NCBI GenBank assembly: GCA_003996215.1
Contig: QJPP01004085.1
Coordinates: 33,607-97,606 of the forward strand
Source: Jaltomata sinuosa
Lineage: Eukaryota > Streptophyta > Magnoliopsida > Solanales > Solanaceae
Reading direction: 5' to 3'
Length of the DNA stretch: 64,000 nucleotides
Shown here: in pieces, positions 1 to 9,826 of the stretch
Position numbering within the stretch: the first letter of the stretch is position 1
How the letters are laid out: the number at the start of each line of letters is the position of its first letter
Program-made: the position numbers and the translations under genes
The notes under the pieces: generated by a model
Databases searched by the model: none
The model's input: only the letters and a program-made list of their open reading frames with translations
Told to the model about the DNA's origin: nothing

Positions 1-166
1 GTTTTGTACGTTGGTATGTATATATGCTATTGGCCCTGTCTTTTCATTTATATCTTCCGCAATTCCTTAGTTTAATTATTATTATTGTCTTCTGCATCAT
101 TGGGTTTTGACTTTTCTACTGGGGGATTATGTAGATGCCATCATGACCCGATTTCTGGTCGTGACA
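1..166 (+). repeat. 3' end of a chromovirus-type LTR, cut by the window edge
   Basis: The segment ends with a block about gene-flanking 'gtaggtgccatcatgacc' type sequence (here 131-148, with minor changes) and GGTCGTGACA at 157-166. The same block closes the LTRs that end at 39083 and 47898 on the plus strand and opens the minus-strand LTRs at 15280, 22591 and 57071. It is therefore the U5 end of a plus-oriented LTR whose start lies outside the window. No primer-binding site of the TGGTATCAGAGC type follows, so it is a 3' LTR or a solo LTR rather than a 5' LTR. Confidence 0.6.
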
Positions 167-652
167 TGCTCAGACAAATAATTTGATAAGACAGATACAA
201 GAGTACACTGCATTATTGCGGGAGCAGACTGAGGAAAGTAGGAAAGACATGGAAATCTTTAAGGATGAACTCCCAAAAATAATGTGTAAGGCTAAAAATT
301 GTAATGATCTGCAAGTTAGAGACTTAGCTGATACTAAGGATGAACCTCCAAAAGAAGTGAGTGAGTTTTTGCATGAAGTTGACCTTAATTAAGCAAAAGT
401 AGTGAGTTAATCTTGGATCGAGAAATAAACTTCATGAATAAGATTTCATGGGTCACTTCATTATGCTCTTACTGATGTGGCCACAGAGTTTATAGAAGAC
501 CGAATTGAGCTCATACAATAAGTAGACCATTTTATCTCATATATCCATGACCTACAGGCTCAATTAAATAAAAAGATTGAAGCATCTGATGCTCAACCAT
601 CAATTGTTATGGATACTGGCAAACTTTTGGAGAAGAAAGAAGAATTTCAACC
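167..652 (+). pseudogene. Relic interior of an older retroelement, left flank of RE1
   Basis: About 480 bp of decayed sequence with one 69-codon open stretch (183-392) that has no ATG start and no motif I recognise. It is split from the sequence at 7483 onward by RE1: the CAACC at 648-652 reappears at 7483-7487. Removing RE1 makes the two flanks continuous. Which part of the older element this was cannot be told from sequence alone. Confidence 0.4.
648..652. repeat. RE1 target-site duplication, left copy
   Basis: CAACC directly before the TGATGTG start of the 5' LTR; identical to 7483-7487. Confidence 0.9.
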
Positions 653-830
653 TGATGTGACGCTAATTTACGCCACTTTCGACTCCTTTTTACTAAGAAC
701 AATCATACGTTTTCAAGCAACCATTGTTGTTTTTGATGTTTTTATGTTGTATTTGTAGGAAATGGAAGCAAACACGAAAACGGAAGAAAATACGAGAAAA
801 ACGAAGTTCTGCCTAAGAGTTACGGCCTGA

Positions 831-971
831 GTGACGGGCCGTCACACATGTGACGGTCCGTCACTGGGACCGTCACACCAAGGCAGACCTCCAGGTTGAA
901 CCACTGCCTAGCAGTGACGGTCCAGGCGACGGTCCGTCACTGCCTTGACGGTCCGTCAGCCTGACCGTCAC
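831..971. promoter_or_regulatory. Palindromic TGACGG/CCGTCA array upstream of the RE1 TATA box
   Basis: Palindromes GTGACGG-N-CCGTCAC at 831-845 and 850-864, near-copies at 926-940 and 946-958, and half sites at 870-876, 914-920 and 965-971. TGACG is the core bound by TGA-class bZIP factors in as-1-type elements. The array ends about 80 bp before the TATA box, a position consistent with a promoter element; binding is an inference. The same array lies at about 6330-6470 in the 3' LTR. Confidence 0.6.
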
Positions 972-1048
972 GCTTAGGCAGTGACTCAGGCGGCGACCCG
1001 CGTTTTTGGGGATTCCTAGCCCGTTTTGGATTTGGTTTCTTTGACTCC

Positions 1049-1056
1049 TATAAATA
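1049..1056 (+). promoter_or_regulatory. TATA box of RE1 5' LTR
   Basis: TATAAATA in the context CTCCTATAAATACCC. The 3' LTR copy is at 6548-6555. Transcription probably starts about 25-35 bp downstream, which would set the U3/R border near 1080. Confidence 0.7.
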
Positions 1057-1990
1057 CCCTATGTTAGGTTTATGTTAGAAATTATTCTCCCATTATTTCA
1101 AACACGTTTTTAGTTAGTTTTCGAGAGCAAGAACACGATTCTTGAATTAACATTATTGTTCTTGATTCGTTCTTGAGTTCTTGGTTTTTATTGTTCTTGG
1201 ATACTTGAAGATTGTTCTCAATATATTGTAAGGATCTCGTTTCTTTATTATTTTATGAACATGACTTTCTTCTTTTCATCTTCGAGCATGAGGAACTAAA
1301 ACTCCCGCAACTAGGGTTGTGGGAGCCATGGCAAACGTAGCAATATAGATTCCGGGTAGCGTTGGGTTCGATATATGTATTGTCACGTTGTTAATCATAC
1401 TTTATGTCACGTTTTCTAGTGGTTGCAAACATTAGAACATGCCTAGGTTTAGTTTGCTTGAGTAAAGAGATTTAAACCGGGAAAACTTGATTAAACAACA
1501 AGGATTCGAGACTACAAACTCTCGTCTTAAAGAATAATGCCGTAACTGGATTACTCTACTTGATGTTAGGATTGCTAAGCTAAAAAGTACATCTTTTCGA
1601 GGTCGAAAGAATAGAAAAGGAAATTTGTTTATTCGGTCGAGAGACGTTTAGACGATACAATTGACGCAATCACATCGTGACAATCATATAGAAAGAACCC
1701 GATTAAGCCTAGAATCGACATTGTTACAACGCCATGGTGAACACATCCCTAGTTCATCCTCTCATACTGATTTAAACTCCTACGTTTATTATTGTTTTGT
1801 TTACAAGTTGATTACAAAACCCCCCTTTTATTTACTGGAAACGATTGACGACTAGTCATCTACTTCACTAAAGTCTTAATCATCACCATATTCTCTGTGG
1901 GATTCGACCCCAACCTTGTTGGGTTATATATTTGACAACGATCGCTTACGCTTCTTAAATTGAGGTGTAATTTGAGCGTTATCAAAAAAA

Positions 1991-2008
1991 TGGCGCCGTT
2001 GCCGGGGA
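1991..2008 (+). other. RE1 primer-binding site (tRNA-Asp type)
   Basis: TGGCGCCGTTGCCGGGGA, six A residues after the LTR end. It is complementary to the 3' end of plant tRNA-Asp, the primer typical of Athila/Tat-group elements. Confidence 0.88.
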
Positions 2009-2113
2009 ATACGGTTGTTAATTAAGTCTGGTGTGTTTATTTGACTCTTAGTCATAGTTTCCTGCTTTTATTTTTGTTTGTTGTTTTTGTTTTGACAGGG
2101 TAAACAGTTGTGC

Positions 2114-3301
2114 ATGCCAAGTACCCGAGGTTCGGGGGAACAAATTTTACCTTACGACCCCGAACTTGCTAGAACATTGAGGCAGAACATGGCCGCACAA
2201 CTAGAGGCAGCAAGGCTCGCTGCTGAACTGCAGGCCCAACAAAACCTTAATGCTGGTGGTCTGCAGGACGATGGTGCACGGAATGATGATGAGCTTGATT
2301 TAGATGGAGCTGGCGCGACGGGCGCCATTATTGTTCCACCGCTACCGCCTGGAGCAAAGTTCAATATCACTAGCACGATGATTCAGTTGCTGAATTTGAG
2401 AGGAGTATTCCGAGGTGCCGCTGGTGATGATCCAAACCAGCACTTAATGAATTTCGTGGGGATCTGCAAATCGTTCGAATTGCCAGGAGTGAGTCAGACA
2501 GCGATCAGGCTCAGATTGTTTCCGTTGTCTCTGTCTGATGAGGCAGCGTTGTGGTTGACGGAATTGACCCCCGACTCTATCGCAACGTGGGGCGAGTTGA
2601 GAGGAGCTTTCCTAGAAAGGTTCTTTCCTCCCTCTCGGATGATACAGTTGAGGGACGAAATCAGCAACTTCAGGCAGCAACCACACGAAGCACTGCACGA
2701 GACTTGGTTGCGATTTAAGAAGAAGCTGGCACAGTGCCCGAACCATCAATTGGCCGACAACGTCTTGATGCAGACATTCTATAGGGCATTAAATTCGGCT
2801 ACAAAGCCGACGTTAGACAACGCAGCAGGTGGTGCATTCATGGGACTTTCTTTTGCTGAGGCCACAACTACGTTGGACAGGCTCACCAAGACCAACAGAG
2901 CCTGGCATACACGAGATTCAGAGGTTGCAACTAGCACCTACACAGTTGGTATGTCAGCTGAGCAGCGTAGGAAAGAGGAGGAACGCGACCAAGACATGGC
3001 GCACCTGAAAACACAGTTAGATCTCCTGACAAAGCACTTGACGTCAGGAAGTATGGAGAAGGTACAGGTTGCCAGTTCCCAAGGTATAGAAACTGAGGAC
3101 GTGAATTATGTGGGGGGTTTCCAGGCCAATGGCCAAGGAACCAAGGTCGGAACTATCCAAACCACTATGAGAATGGTGGCTACAAAAATCGCGACCAAGG
3201 AAGCTGGAGGAACAACACCGATAGAGGTGGGTTGTATATACCACCTAGCAATCGGGACAAAGCAGGCAGCGAGGCTGAGACATCCAAACTTGAGAATATG
3301 A
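2114..3301 (+). CDS. gag: RE1 gag (capsid/nucleocapsid precursor, N-terminal part)
   Basis: About 395 aa from the ATG at 2114; an in-frame TTG lies 6 nt upstream but ATG is the sensible start. It would form the virus-like particle. Residues about 75-250 match the plant retrotransposon gag fold by eye: RLRLFPLSLSDEAALWL, then TWGELRGAFLERFFPPS, QPHEALHETWLRFKKKL and the AAGGAFMGLSFAEA segment. The N terminus is rich in Ala, Gln and Asp; 295-330 is a charged, likely coiled stretch. After EDVNYVGGF (from 3092) the reading loses family-like sequence, and the better continuation is in the overlapping frame one base back. So the last 60 or so residues are probably out of frame. No CCHC zinc knuckle is visible. 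Confidence 0.85.
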   Translation: MPSTRGSGEQILPYDPELARTLRQNMAAQLEAARLAAELQAQQNLNAGGLQDDGARNDDELDLDGAGATGAIIVPPLPPGAKFNITSTMIQLLNLRGVFRGAAGDDPNQHLMNFVGICKSFELPGVSQTAIRLRLFPLSLSDEAALWLTELTPDSIATWGELRGAFLERFFPPSRMIQLRDEISNFRQQPHEALHETWLRFKKKLAQCPNHQLADNVLMQTFYRALNSATKPTLDNAAGGAFMGLSFAEATTTLDRLTKTNRAWHTRDSEVATSTYTVGMSAEQRRKEEERDQDMAHLKTQLDLLTKHLTSGSMEKVQVASSQGIETEDVNYVGGFQANGQGTKVGTIQTTMRMVATKIATKEAGGTTPIEVGCIYHLAIGTKQAARLRHPNLRI

Positions 3302-4635
3302 TGGCGAAGATGCTGCTTAAGGTGGAATCGACTGACTCTGGGGTAAAGGCAATGCGGAATGAGTTATCATCATTGAGTCTGGTAGTGGAGTCACACTCAA
3401 CCGCTATCAAGCAACTAGAGCAGCAAGTGGGTCACATCTCGGCATCTCTAAACCCAAGGAAACCGGGTACTTTGCCGAGCGACACCACCCATCCGAAAAA
3501 TGACGCAAGCTGCATGGCAATCACCACTAGAAGCGGAAAAATATTACCGGAATCACATCCGGTAATTCATGCACAAGGTGAGGCTGCAAAAGATGATCAG
3601 GCGGAAGAGGAAGAGGACATTCCAAAGCCTGCGAATAAATGTAAGGAAGCTGAAAAGCTTCCAACGATGATGCCTCGACCACCACCTCCGTTCCCACAGC
3701 GTTTGAAAAAGAAAGCTGACGATGGCAAGTTCCTGAACTTCGTGACCATGTTGAAAGAAATTTCGATAAACATACCTTTGGTGGAAGCTCTAGAACAAAT
3801 GCCCGGTTATGCCAAGTTCATGAAGGACTTGATTACAAAGAAGCGGACGGTAAGCTTTGAGCCGGAAGACAACCTCCATCACTGCAGCGCTATTTCCTCT
3901 AGATCATTAGTGGAAAAGAAAGGAGATCCAGGTGCGTTCACTGTTCCATGTACCATCGGGAGGCTCAACTTCGGAAGAGCTATGTGTGATCTTGGGGCTA
4001 GTATAAATTTGATGCCGCTAGCAGTGTATGACAAATTGGGTTTGGGACCTCCTAAACCAACGTCCATGAGAGTGATGATGGCTGATCGTTCGATAAAACG
4101 ACCTGTTGGAGGATTGTCTGATGTGCTAGTGAAGATCGGTAAGCTTATCTTCCCTGCTGACTTTGTGATCCTGGATTGCGAAGTAGATTTTGAAGTTCCT
4201 ATCATCTTGGGGCGACCATTGTTAGCTACGGCGAGAGTGTTGGTTGACATGGAGAAAAACGAGCTGACCTTCCGAGTGAACAATGAATTGGTCAAGTTTG
4301 ATGTAACCAAGCTGATGAAGCGACCAAGTGACATGAGAGTGGTCGCGGTCATGAATGCCATTGAGGAACCTCCTGCGGATGTGCACCTTGAGGAGAAGTG
4401 TTTGGTCGAGACTCTAGCTGTTGTAAAAAGTATGGCGCGAGAGCGTAGATATGTAGAGGCAGGCGGTGAAAGTAAATCGAGAGAACGAAAACACCGCAAG
4501 AGAATCTGCAAAGAAAGAGCGAAGAAGTTGTCGCGACTAGCGATGGAGCCCAAAGAGGAAGCTGGAACGCCACACTCCATTGAGTTCTCTTGTTTTGGAG
4601 ACCCAGGCGGTCTCCAACATCATTCCAGATTCTGA
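3097..4635 (+). CDS. pro: RE1 gag C-terminus and retropepsin-like aspartic protease, -1 frame
   Basis: Open from 3097 (after a stop at 3094-3096) to the TGA at 4633-4635, one base back from gag. It has no early ATG: the first is 3298, so it needs a frameshift from gag or was cut off by a one-base deletion. The first part is Asn/Gly-rich, then come a coiled segment (QLEQQVGHISASL), an acidic linker, and a Pro-rich stretch near 3680. The protease lies at about 3930-4300: active-site DLGASINLMP (4000-4029), then VILDCEVDFEVPIILGRPLLA, the flap-to-hydrophobic-hydrophobic-Gly end. It would cleave gag. A lysine/arginine-rich tail follows. The frame ends with no reverse transcriptase downstream. Confidence 0.8.
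   Translation, partial: GRELCGGFPGQWPRNQGRNYPNHYENGGYKNRDQGSWRNNTDRGGLYIPPSNRDKAGSEAETSKLENMMAKMLLKVESTDSGVKAMRNELSSLSLVVESHSTAIKQLEQQVGHISASLNPRKPGTLPSDTTHPKNDASCMAITTRSGKILPESHPVIHAQGEAAKDDQAEEEEDIPKPANKCKEAEKLPTMMPRPPPPFPQRLKKKADDGKFLNFVTMLKEISINIPLVEALEQMPGYAKFMKDLITKKRTVSFEPEDNLHHCSAISSRSLVEKKGDPGAFTVPCTIGRLNFGRAMCDLGASINLMPLAVYDKLGLGPPKPTSMRVMMADRSIKRPVGGLSDVLVKIGKLIFPADFVILDCEVDFEVPIILGRPLLATARVLVDMEKNELTFRVNNELVKFDVTKLMKRPSDMRVVAVMNAIEEPPADVHLEEKCLVETLAVVKSMARERRYVEAGGESKSRERKHRKRICKERAKKLSRLAMEPKEEAGTPHSIEFSCFGDPGGLQHHSRF
3112..3118 (+). other. Candidate -1 slippery heptamer G-GGG-GGT at the gag/pro junction
   Basis: The run GGGGGGT is phased as X XXY YYZ with respect to the gag frame (codons GTG-GGG-GGT). 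A -1 slip here would enter the open protease frame, which is free of stops from 3097. It equally marks a homopolymer prone to one-base loss, so programmed frameshifting is only a possibility. Confidence 0.35.
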
Positions 4636-4691
4636 GTCATATCGACTTCACAGGTATTCCTTTATTCTCACAACTTTTAGTTTTCATATGT

Positions 4692-4711
4692 ATGCATTGG
4701 GGACAATGCAT
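4692..4711. repeat. Dyad ATGCATTG-N4-CAATGCAT downstream of RE1 protease
   Basis: Perfect 8-bp arms with a GGGA loop, followed 6 nt later by AAGTTGAGGGTG. The same dyad with loop GAGA lies at 12894-12913 in a decayed relic, where it is also followed by a G-rich tract. Confidence 0.75.
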
Positions 4712-5272
4712 GAGTCTAAGTTGAGGGTGTTGGGAAACCTGTGAGTCACCACCGAGGGTTTTTGTTGCCGATTTCTTTTCCCTACGGTGTGCTATCTAGT
4801 AGAACCGGCATATTTAGGTTGTTATTTTAAATTTTTAGTGTCTATAGCAAGCATGCGTTGTTCTTGTCTAAAAACGAGGCCCCTTGAAAAATTTTCTGGT
4901 TTTGAGCTTATGTTGAAACAATTGACTGTCTGGATCCTTGAATGTCATTGTATGAATATGATTAGAATGAGTATGCTTAAGCCGAGCGGTTGTTTGATAG
5001 TTGGTAGCGATATAGTTTCTTGGTGCTAAGAGTGTGTGAGATTTATTGTCATAAATTCTTACTCTGTGCATGCATCTAGAACTTGCCCGGTCTATTTTGT
5101 TAAGTTTGAAGTTTGGTTGCTTAGGAAAGGATCACAGGCCCTTTTTGTATGCAGTCCACTTAACCTAAAAGACCGTCCAAATATAAATAATCCCTTTGAT
5201 CCCTGTTTGAGCCATAATTAACCATATTCTTTCAATAACCTGTCACCATTCCTGTTTAACTTTGAATCCCTA

Positions 5273-5446
5273 TCTTGGCCCTGGTCCTTCCTTGGACATC
5301 GTGCACCTCAACGTAGGCAAAACAACCTAAGTTGAGGGTGGCTACTATAGAGGTAAACCCTGTCTTGGCCCTGGTCCTTCCTTGGACATCGTGCACCTCA
5401 ACGTAGGCAATCAGCCTAAGTTGAGGGTGGCTACTACAGTGGTAAA
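5273..5446 (+). repeat. 90-bp tandem duplication in RE1
   Basis: Two copies, 5273-5362 and 5363-5446, of a unit starting TCTTGGCCCTGGTCCTTCC and containing AAGTTGAGGGTGGCTACTA. The copies differ at a few positions (for example AACAACC against TCAGCC). Confidence 0.85.
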
Positions 5447-6138
5447 GGAGAAGAAAAAGAGGATGGAGATGATTGTTGTTGAATAGAATGAAAATCCGGG
5501 TGTGCGCCTAAGAAAAGAAAAGAAAAATAAAGAAAGATCGAAAAAGAAACAAAAAGAATTGTCAATAAAGAGGCCGCACCTGTATCTAGAATCAAGGAAA
5601 TAAAAAGGTGAATAAGGATGGATAAAGTGAAGTTATGTGGTGATAAGATGTAAATGGTTCCAAGGAGGGCTTAGTCACTAACCCCTAAATGTATCATACC
5701 TGCACCCGAAGCCTCATTACAAGCAAATACAAGTCCTGTAGTGATCCTAAGTAGCTTTCTGAAGAACTGAAATAGAATAGTAAGGGCAAGCCTATGGTAT
5801 CGCATGTGCATTGTTTGAAATCGTTTGTGAGTGTGAGCGCTTACCTAGTCCCAAATCTTGTGTGTGGGATTTCTTTGTGGTGAGGGCACCAAGATGTCTA
5901 TATTGTCTATTGATTGTTAGGATAGCTGCGTATGTGTATGCATAATATTCTATCATATCGGAATGACATGTTTGGATCCTTGCAAGTTAGTGTTTCATAC
6001 ATACGTGTGCTATGAGGGAGCCTGATTTAATTGAATAAGTTTAGAATGACCATGAAGTGCTATAGACATGAGTTCGTGTTCTTAGTAGAGTCGTATTATT
6101 GTTTTATGTTATGTTGCTTGAGGACAAGCGAACGTTTT

Positions 6139-6151
6139 AAGTTGAGGGTGT
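6139..6151 (+). other. RE1 polypurine-like tract
   Basis: AAGTTGAGGGTGT directly before the 3' LTR, the position of the plus-strand primer. It is only partly purine. Three further copies of its first 12 bases lie upstream. Confidence 0.55.
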
Positions 6152-7482
6152 TGATGTGACGCTAATTTACGCCACTTTCGACTCCTTTTTACTAAGAACA
6201 ATCGTACGTTTTCAAGCAACCATTGTTGTTTTTGATGTTTTTATGTTGTATTTGTAGGAAATGGAAGCAAACACGAAAACGGAAGAAAATACGAGAAAAA
6301 CGAAGTTCTGCCTAAGAGTGACGGCCTGAGTGACGGGCCGTCACACATGTGACGGTCCGTCACTGGGACCGTCACACCAAGGCAGACCTCCAGGTTGAAC
6401 CACTGCCTAGCAGTGACGGTCCAGGCGACGGTCCGTCACTGCCTTGACGGTCCGTCAGCCTGACCGTCACGCTTAGGCAGTGACTCAGGCGGCGACCCGC
6501 GTTTTTGGGGATTCCTAGCCCGTTTTGGATTTGGTTTCTTTGACTCCTATAAATACCCTATGTTAGGTTTATGTTAGAAATTATTCTCCCATTATTTCAA
6601 ACACGTTTTTAGTTAGTTTTCGAGAGCAAGAACACGATTCTTGAATTAACATTATTGTTCTTGATTCGTTCTTGAGTTCTTGGTTTTTATTGTTCTTGGA
6701 TACTTGAAGATTGTTCTCAATATATTGTAAGGATCTCGTTTCTTTATTATTTTATGAACATGACTTTCTTCTTTTCATCTTCGAGCATGAGGAACTAAAA
6801 CTCCCGCAACTAGGGTTGTGGGAGCCATGGCAAACGTAGCAATATAGATTCCGGGTAGCGTTGGGTTCGATATATGTATTGTCACGTTGTTAATCATACT
6901 TTATGTCACGTTTTCTAGTGGTTGCAAACATTAGAACATGCCTAGGTTTAGTTTGCTTGAGTAAAGAGATTTAAACCGGGAAAACTTGATTAACAACAAG
7001 GATTCGAGACTACAAACTCTCGTCTTAAAGAATAATGCCGTAACTGGATTACTCTACTTGATGTTAGGATTGCTAAGCTAAAAAGCACATCTTTTCGAGG
7101 TCGAAAGAATAGAAAAGGAAATTTGTTTATTCGGTCGAGAGACGTTTAGACGATACAATTGACGCAATCACATCGTGACATTCATATAGAAAGAACCCGG
7201 TTAAGCCTAGAATCGACATTGTTACAACGCCATGGTGAACACATCCCTAGTTCATCCTCTCATACTGATTTAAACTCCTACGTTTATTATTGTTTTGTTT
7301 ACAAGTTGATTACAAAACCCCCCTTTTATTTACTGGAAACGATTGACGACTAGTCATCTACTTCACTAAAGTCTTAATCATCACCATATTCTCTGTTGGA
7401 TTCGACCCCAACCTTGTTGGGTTATATATTTGACAACGATCGCTTACGCTTCTTAAATTGAGGTGTAATTTGAGCGTTATCA
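6152..7482 (+). repeat. RE1 3' LTR
   Basis: 1331 bp, nearly identical to 653-1984, with TATA box at 6548-6555 and the TGACGG array at about 6318-6470. It has one more TGACGG half site (near 6320) because the 5' copy has a T there. Flanked by CAACC (7483-7487). Confidence 0.92.
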
Positions 7483-9826
7483 CAACCATTTAAGTATTCT
7501 CTTTTGATTGATGCCAATGTTGAGGAGGTAAGTGAGAATGTCAAAGAGAATGATGTTTTGGAGTTGAGGCATATTGGAACTCATTCTAACCACTTTTTCA
7601 ACATTATGTTTGATTGGAGATATGAAAATTGACCGTCCCAAACCAACAAAAAAGTGTATGGATGAGGAACAAGGCTCTTATATTTTAAAATTTGACATGC
7701 AAAAAAAGATAAAATGACATTCCACACTTAAGGACCAAAAAGTGAAAAAGACAACATCAATGGCTTGGTTACTTAATAGTTACACCACTGCCCCTTGAGT
7801 GTAGAAGAAAATTATAAAAGAAGTTAGCATTGAGATTTATATCCTCAAAGTGGAAGGAAAAGTGGTGAATGTGATGGCGTCGCACTGCAATGATAAATTA
7901 GGCATTGCTTGGGAGGCAACACAAATTGTAAAAGAGGTAGTTTTTTAATTGTGTTTTATTTTTTTTAGAATCACTTTGTTTTTTGTTTTTGTATGTGTTC
8001 AGATTTGGAAAAGTCTAAGTACCTAGATTTGGAAGCTAAGGAGCATGGAGGGAAACAAAAGTGTGGAGTCATCCACTCCTTGATGAAAGATTGAGAGAAA
8101 GATATGTTGTTAGCAAGGTCCTAGAGGGCCTCAGTGATTATTCTTAACCCTCTATTTTACCTTATTTGATGCTTTAGGGACAAAGTATGACTTTAAGTAT
8201 GATGTGTGGATATCTTCCGATGTTTTGATATTTGTTAAGGGTGAAGTATGCTATAGGATTTAGACTTGCTTTATTTGTTTTTATTTCCTTGCTTTATATG
8301 TTAAAAAAGTTGAAAAAAAATCTAAAAACACAAAAAGATTTATCTTTTGTTTCTTAGAGTAGAATAGTTTTTATTAGTTTCTAGTTTATTAGTAGCGCAT
8401 ACTTTTCCCACCCCTTGGTTTTTCTTTTCTATTCTTTTCTGAGGGGGAGCCCTTTGAACCGACTATCATTTTTATTTGTAGAGTAGTTTTTGTTTTATTT
8501 TTAAGAAGAGTCTTTAGAACCAATTGAATGTTAGGTGCTCTAGTTATGTACTATAATTGATTGAACTTAATAACATGTTGTGTAAAAAGTAAATGACTTC
8601 TTTTAAAATACCTAGGCTCTTTTACTTGACTCTTGTGTTTTAGCTTAAATTTGAACTCTTGTTGTTTGCTTGATTGAGAGTCTATATGGATTCTTCTTGA
8701 GGTGAAAATGTGCCATGTATATTAAGATTTTATGATATTTTATATTTTCATATTGATGTCAAGAACTTTCTTGGTGTATTTGCAAAACAAAATAAAGAAT
8801 GTGGAGTTTCAGAGATGATATAGGTGTTTCTTTGATTACCGTGTTTTTATCCTTTGCATTACCTACCCACAATGAATGATCCTTGTTAGACCCTTTGAGC
8901 CTTTAGTCTATTTTTTGGTAGCCACATATGAATCTTAATCCTTTTATTTTTATTGACCATTAATTTGATACACAATTCCTAATCACTTTAATTGAAAAAT
9001 AAGAGTTGAAAGGAGTGAGAATGAAAAAGGGGAAATAGTTGAAGTGAAAGCCTGTAGAAAGACTAGTGGTACAATTATTTGCAAAATCCATATAATATTG
9101 GTAGGGAGTAGAAGAAGTGAAAAGAAGAAGAAAATATGTTTGATAGCTCCTTACTAATGGTGTATGAATGTGATTAAACATATGGGAAAACAAAGAAAGT
9201 CTATGGGTGAGAAAAGAAAAAGAACAAATATTGGTTGATTGAAGAAAGAGTGAAACAATGAAAATATTGTGATGTATTAAAGTGCTTAGGAATGATAGTC
9301 ACTATTGCTGGCCAAAATAGTTCCTACGCGTCCCTTAGCCTATGTTACAACCATGAATTCCTACTTAATCTTAAGTCTGACATTCTTATGTTAGTGGAGC
9401 AGCACACTAAGGGCAAGCTTATGGTTCATCGTATATTACATGTGAAATTATTTATGAGAGTGAGCGTAATTCTATTCTCATACGATTCATATGATATTGT
9501 GCATACTTGTGGGTGAATATGAGTAACTCTCTTGTTGTGAGGGACGCATGGTTGATGAAAGATATGTTAAGTATTTGATTTCTTGATTGGGTAATCTATG
9601 AGTGTTTGCAAGGGTCGTAGAGTCAGTTCTTTAGGCTAGGTGGTCTAGAAGTAGTTGTTCATGAGTTTTAAATATGTTGAATGAATAAATCATGTGTGTT
9701 ATGAACTTGTCATCTATTGTAGTCTTAGCTTAAGTAATCCTTGATTCAATTAATGTAGTTATAGTAGAGTCGTAGTTATAGGGTAGAGCATACTCGAGGA
9801 TGAGCAAGAGTTTAAGAGTGAGGTCT
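7483..9826 (+). pseudogene. Decayed 3' interior of the older Athila-like element that RE1 entered
   Basis: No intact frame. A 'gcttgggaggcaac' block (7908-7921), which often follows pol in plant Ty3 elements, suggests the pol end lay before it. From about 8800 the order of motifs follows RE1's 3' interior: a block near 8870-8910 matches that near 5180-5215, 9405-9480 (aagggcaagcttatgg, gagtgagcg) matches 5775-5850, and the last bases before 9827 match those before RE1's 3' LTR. All reading frames are broken. Confidence 0.55.

Larger units (their letters stand above)
653..1984 (+). repeat. RE1 5' LTR
   Basis: 1332 bp, begins TGATGTGACGC and ends GCGTTATCA. It contains a palindromic TGACGG array (831-971), a TATA box (1049-1056) and, near its end, a CCCAAC/GTTGGG hairpin (1909-1923). 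Differences from the 3' LTR seen by eye: near positions 706, 830, an extra A near 1495, 1588, 1684, 1701 and 1906. A 64-codon open frame at 1661-1855 lacks an ATG and is not a gene. Confidence 0.92.
4636..6151 (+). other. RE1 non-coding 3' interior
   Basis: 1.5 kb between protease and 3' LTR where pol would lie in a full element. No RT, RNase H or integrase motif is readable on either strand. It holds a dyad (4692-4711), four copies of AAGTTGAGGGTG (4718, 5329, 5418, 6139) and a 90-bp tandem repeat. Parts of it resemble 8800-9826 and 12890-13400, so this 3' region is shared with the older elements around it. Confidence 0.7.
653..7482 (+). mobile_element. RE1: young non-autonomous Athila-like LTR retrotransposon with gag and protease only
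   Basis: Complete element with TG...CA LTRs (653-1984 and 6152-7482), a perfect 5-bp target duplication (CAACC at 648-652 and 7483-7487), a tRNA-Asp primer site at 1991-2008 and a polypurine-like tract ending at 6151. The 4.2 kb interior holds gag (from 2114) and a retropepsin region (to 4635) but no reverse transcriptase, RNase H or integrase. LTRs differ at about six substitutions and one 1-nt indel over about 1331 bp, so insertion is recent in genomic terms. Having no polymerase, it must have been copied by enzymes from another element. The gag and protease resemble the Athila/Tat group of Ty3/gypsy elements (recognised by eye). Confidence 0.9.

Noticed and set aside
1661..1855. 64-codon frame repeated in both RE1 LTRs (also 7159-7353)
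   Set aside because: Starts with TTG, lies in the LTR leader and has no recognisable domain; repetition is due to the LTRs.
3879..4580. 233-codon open frame on the minus strand
   Set aside because: Lies antisense to the protease region; no motif, and its length follows from the codon use of the sense frame.
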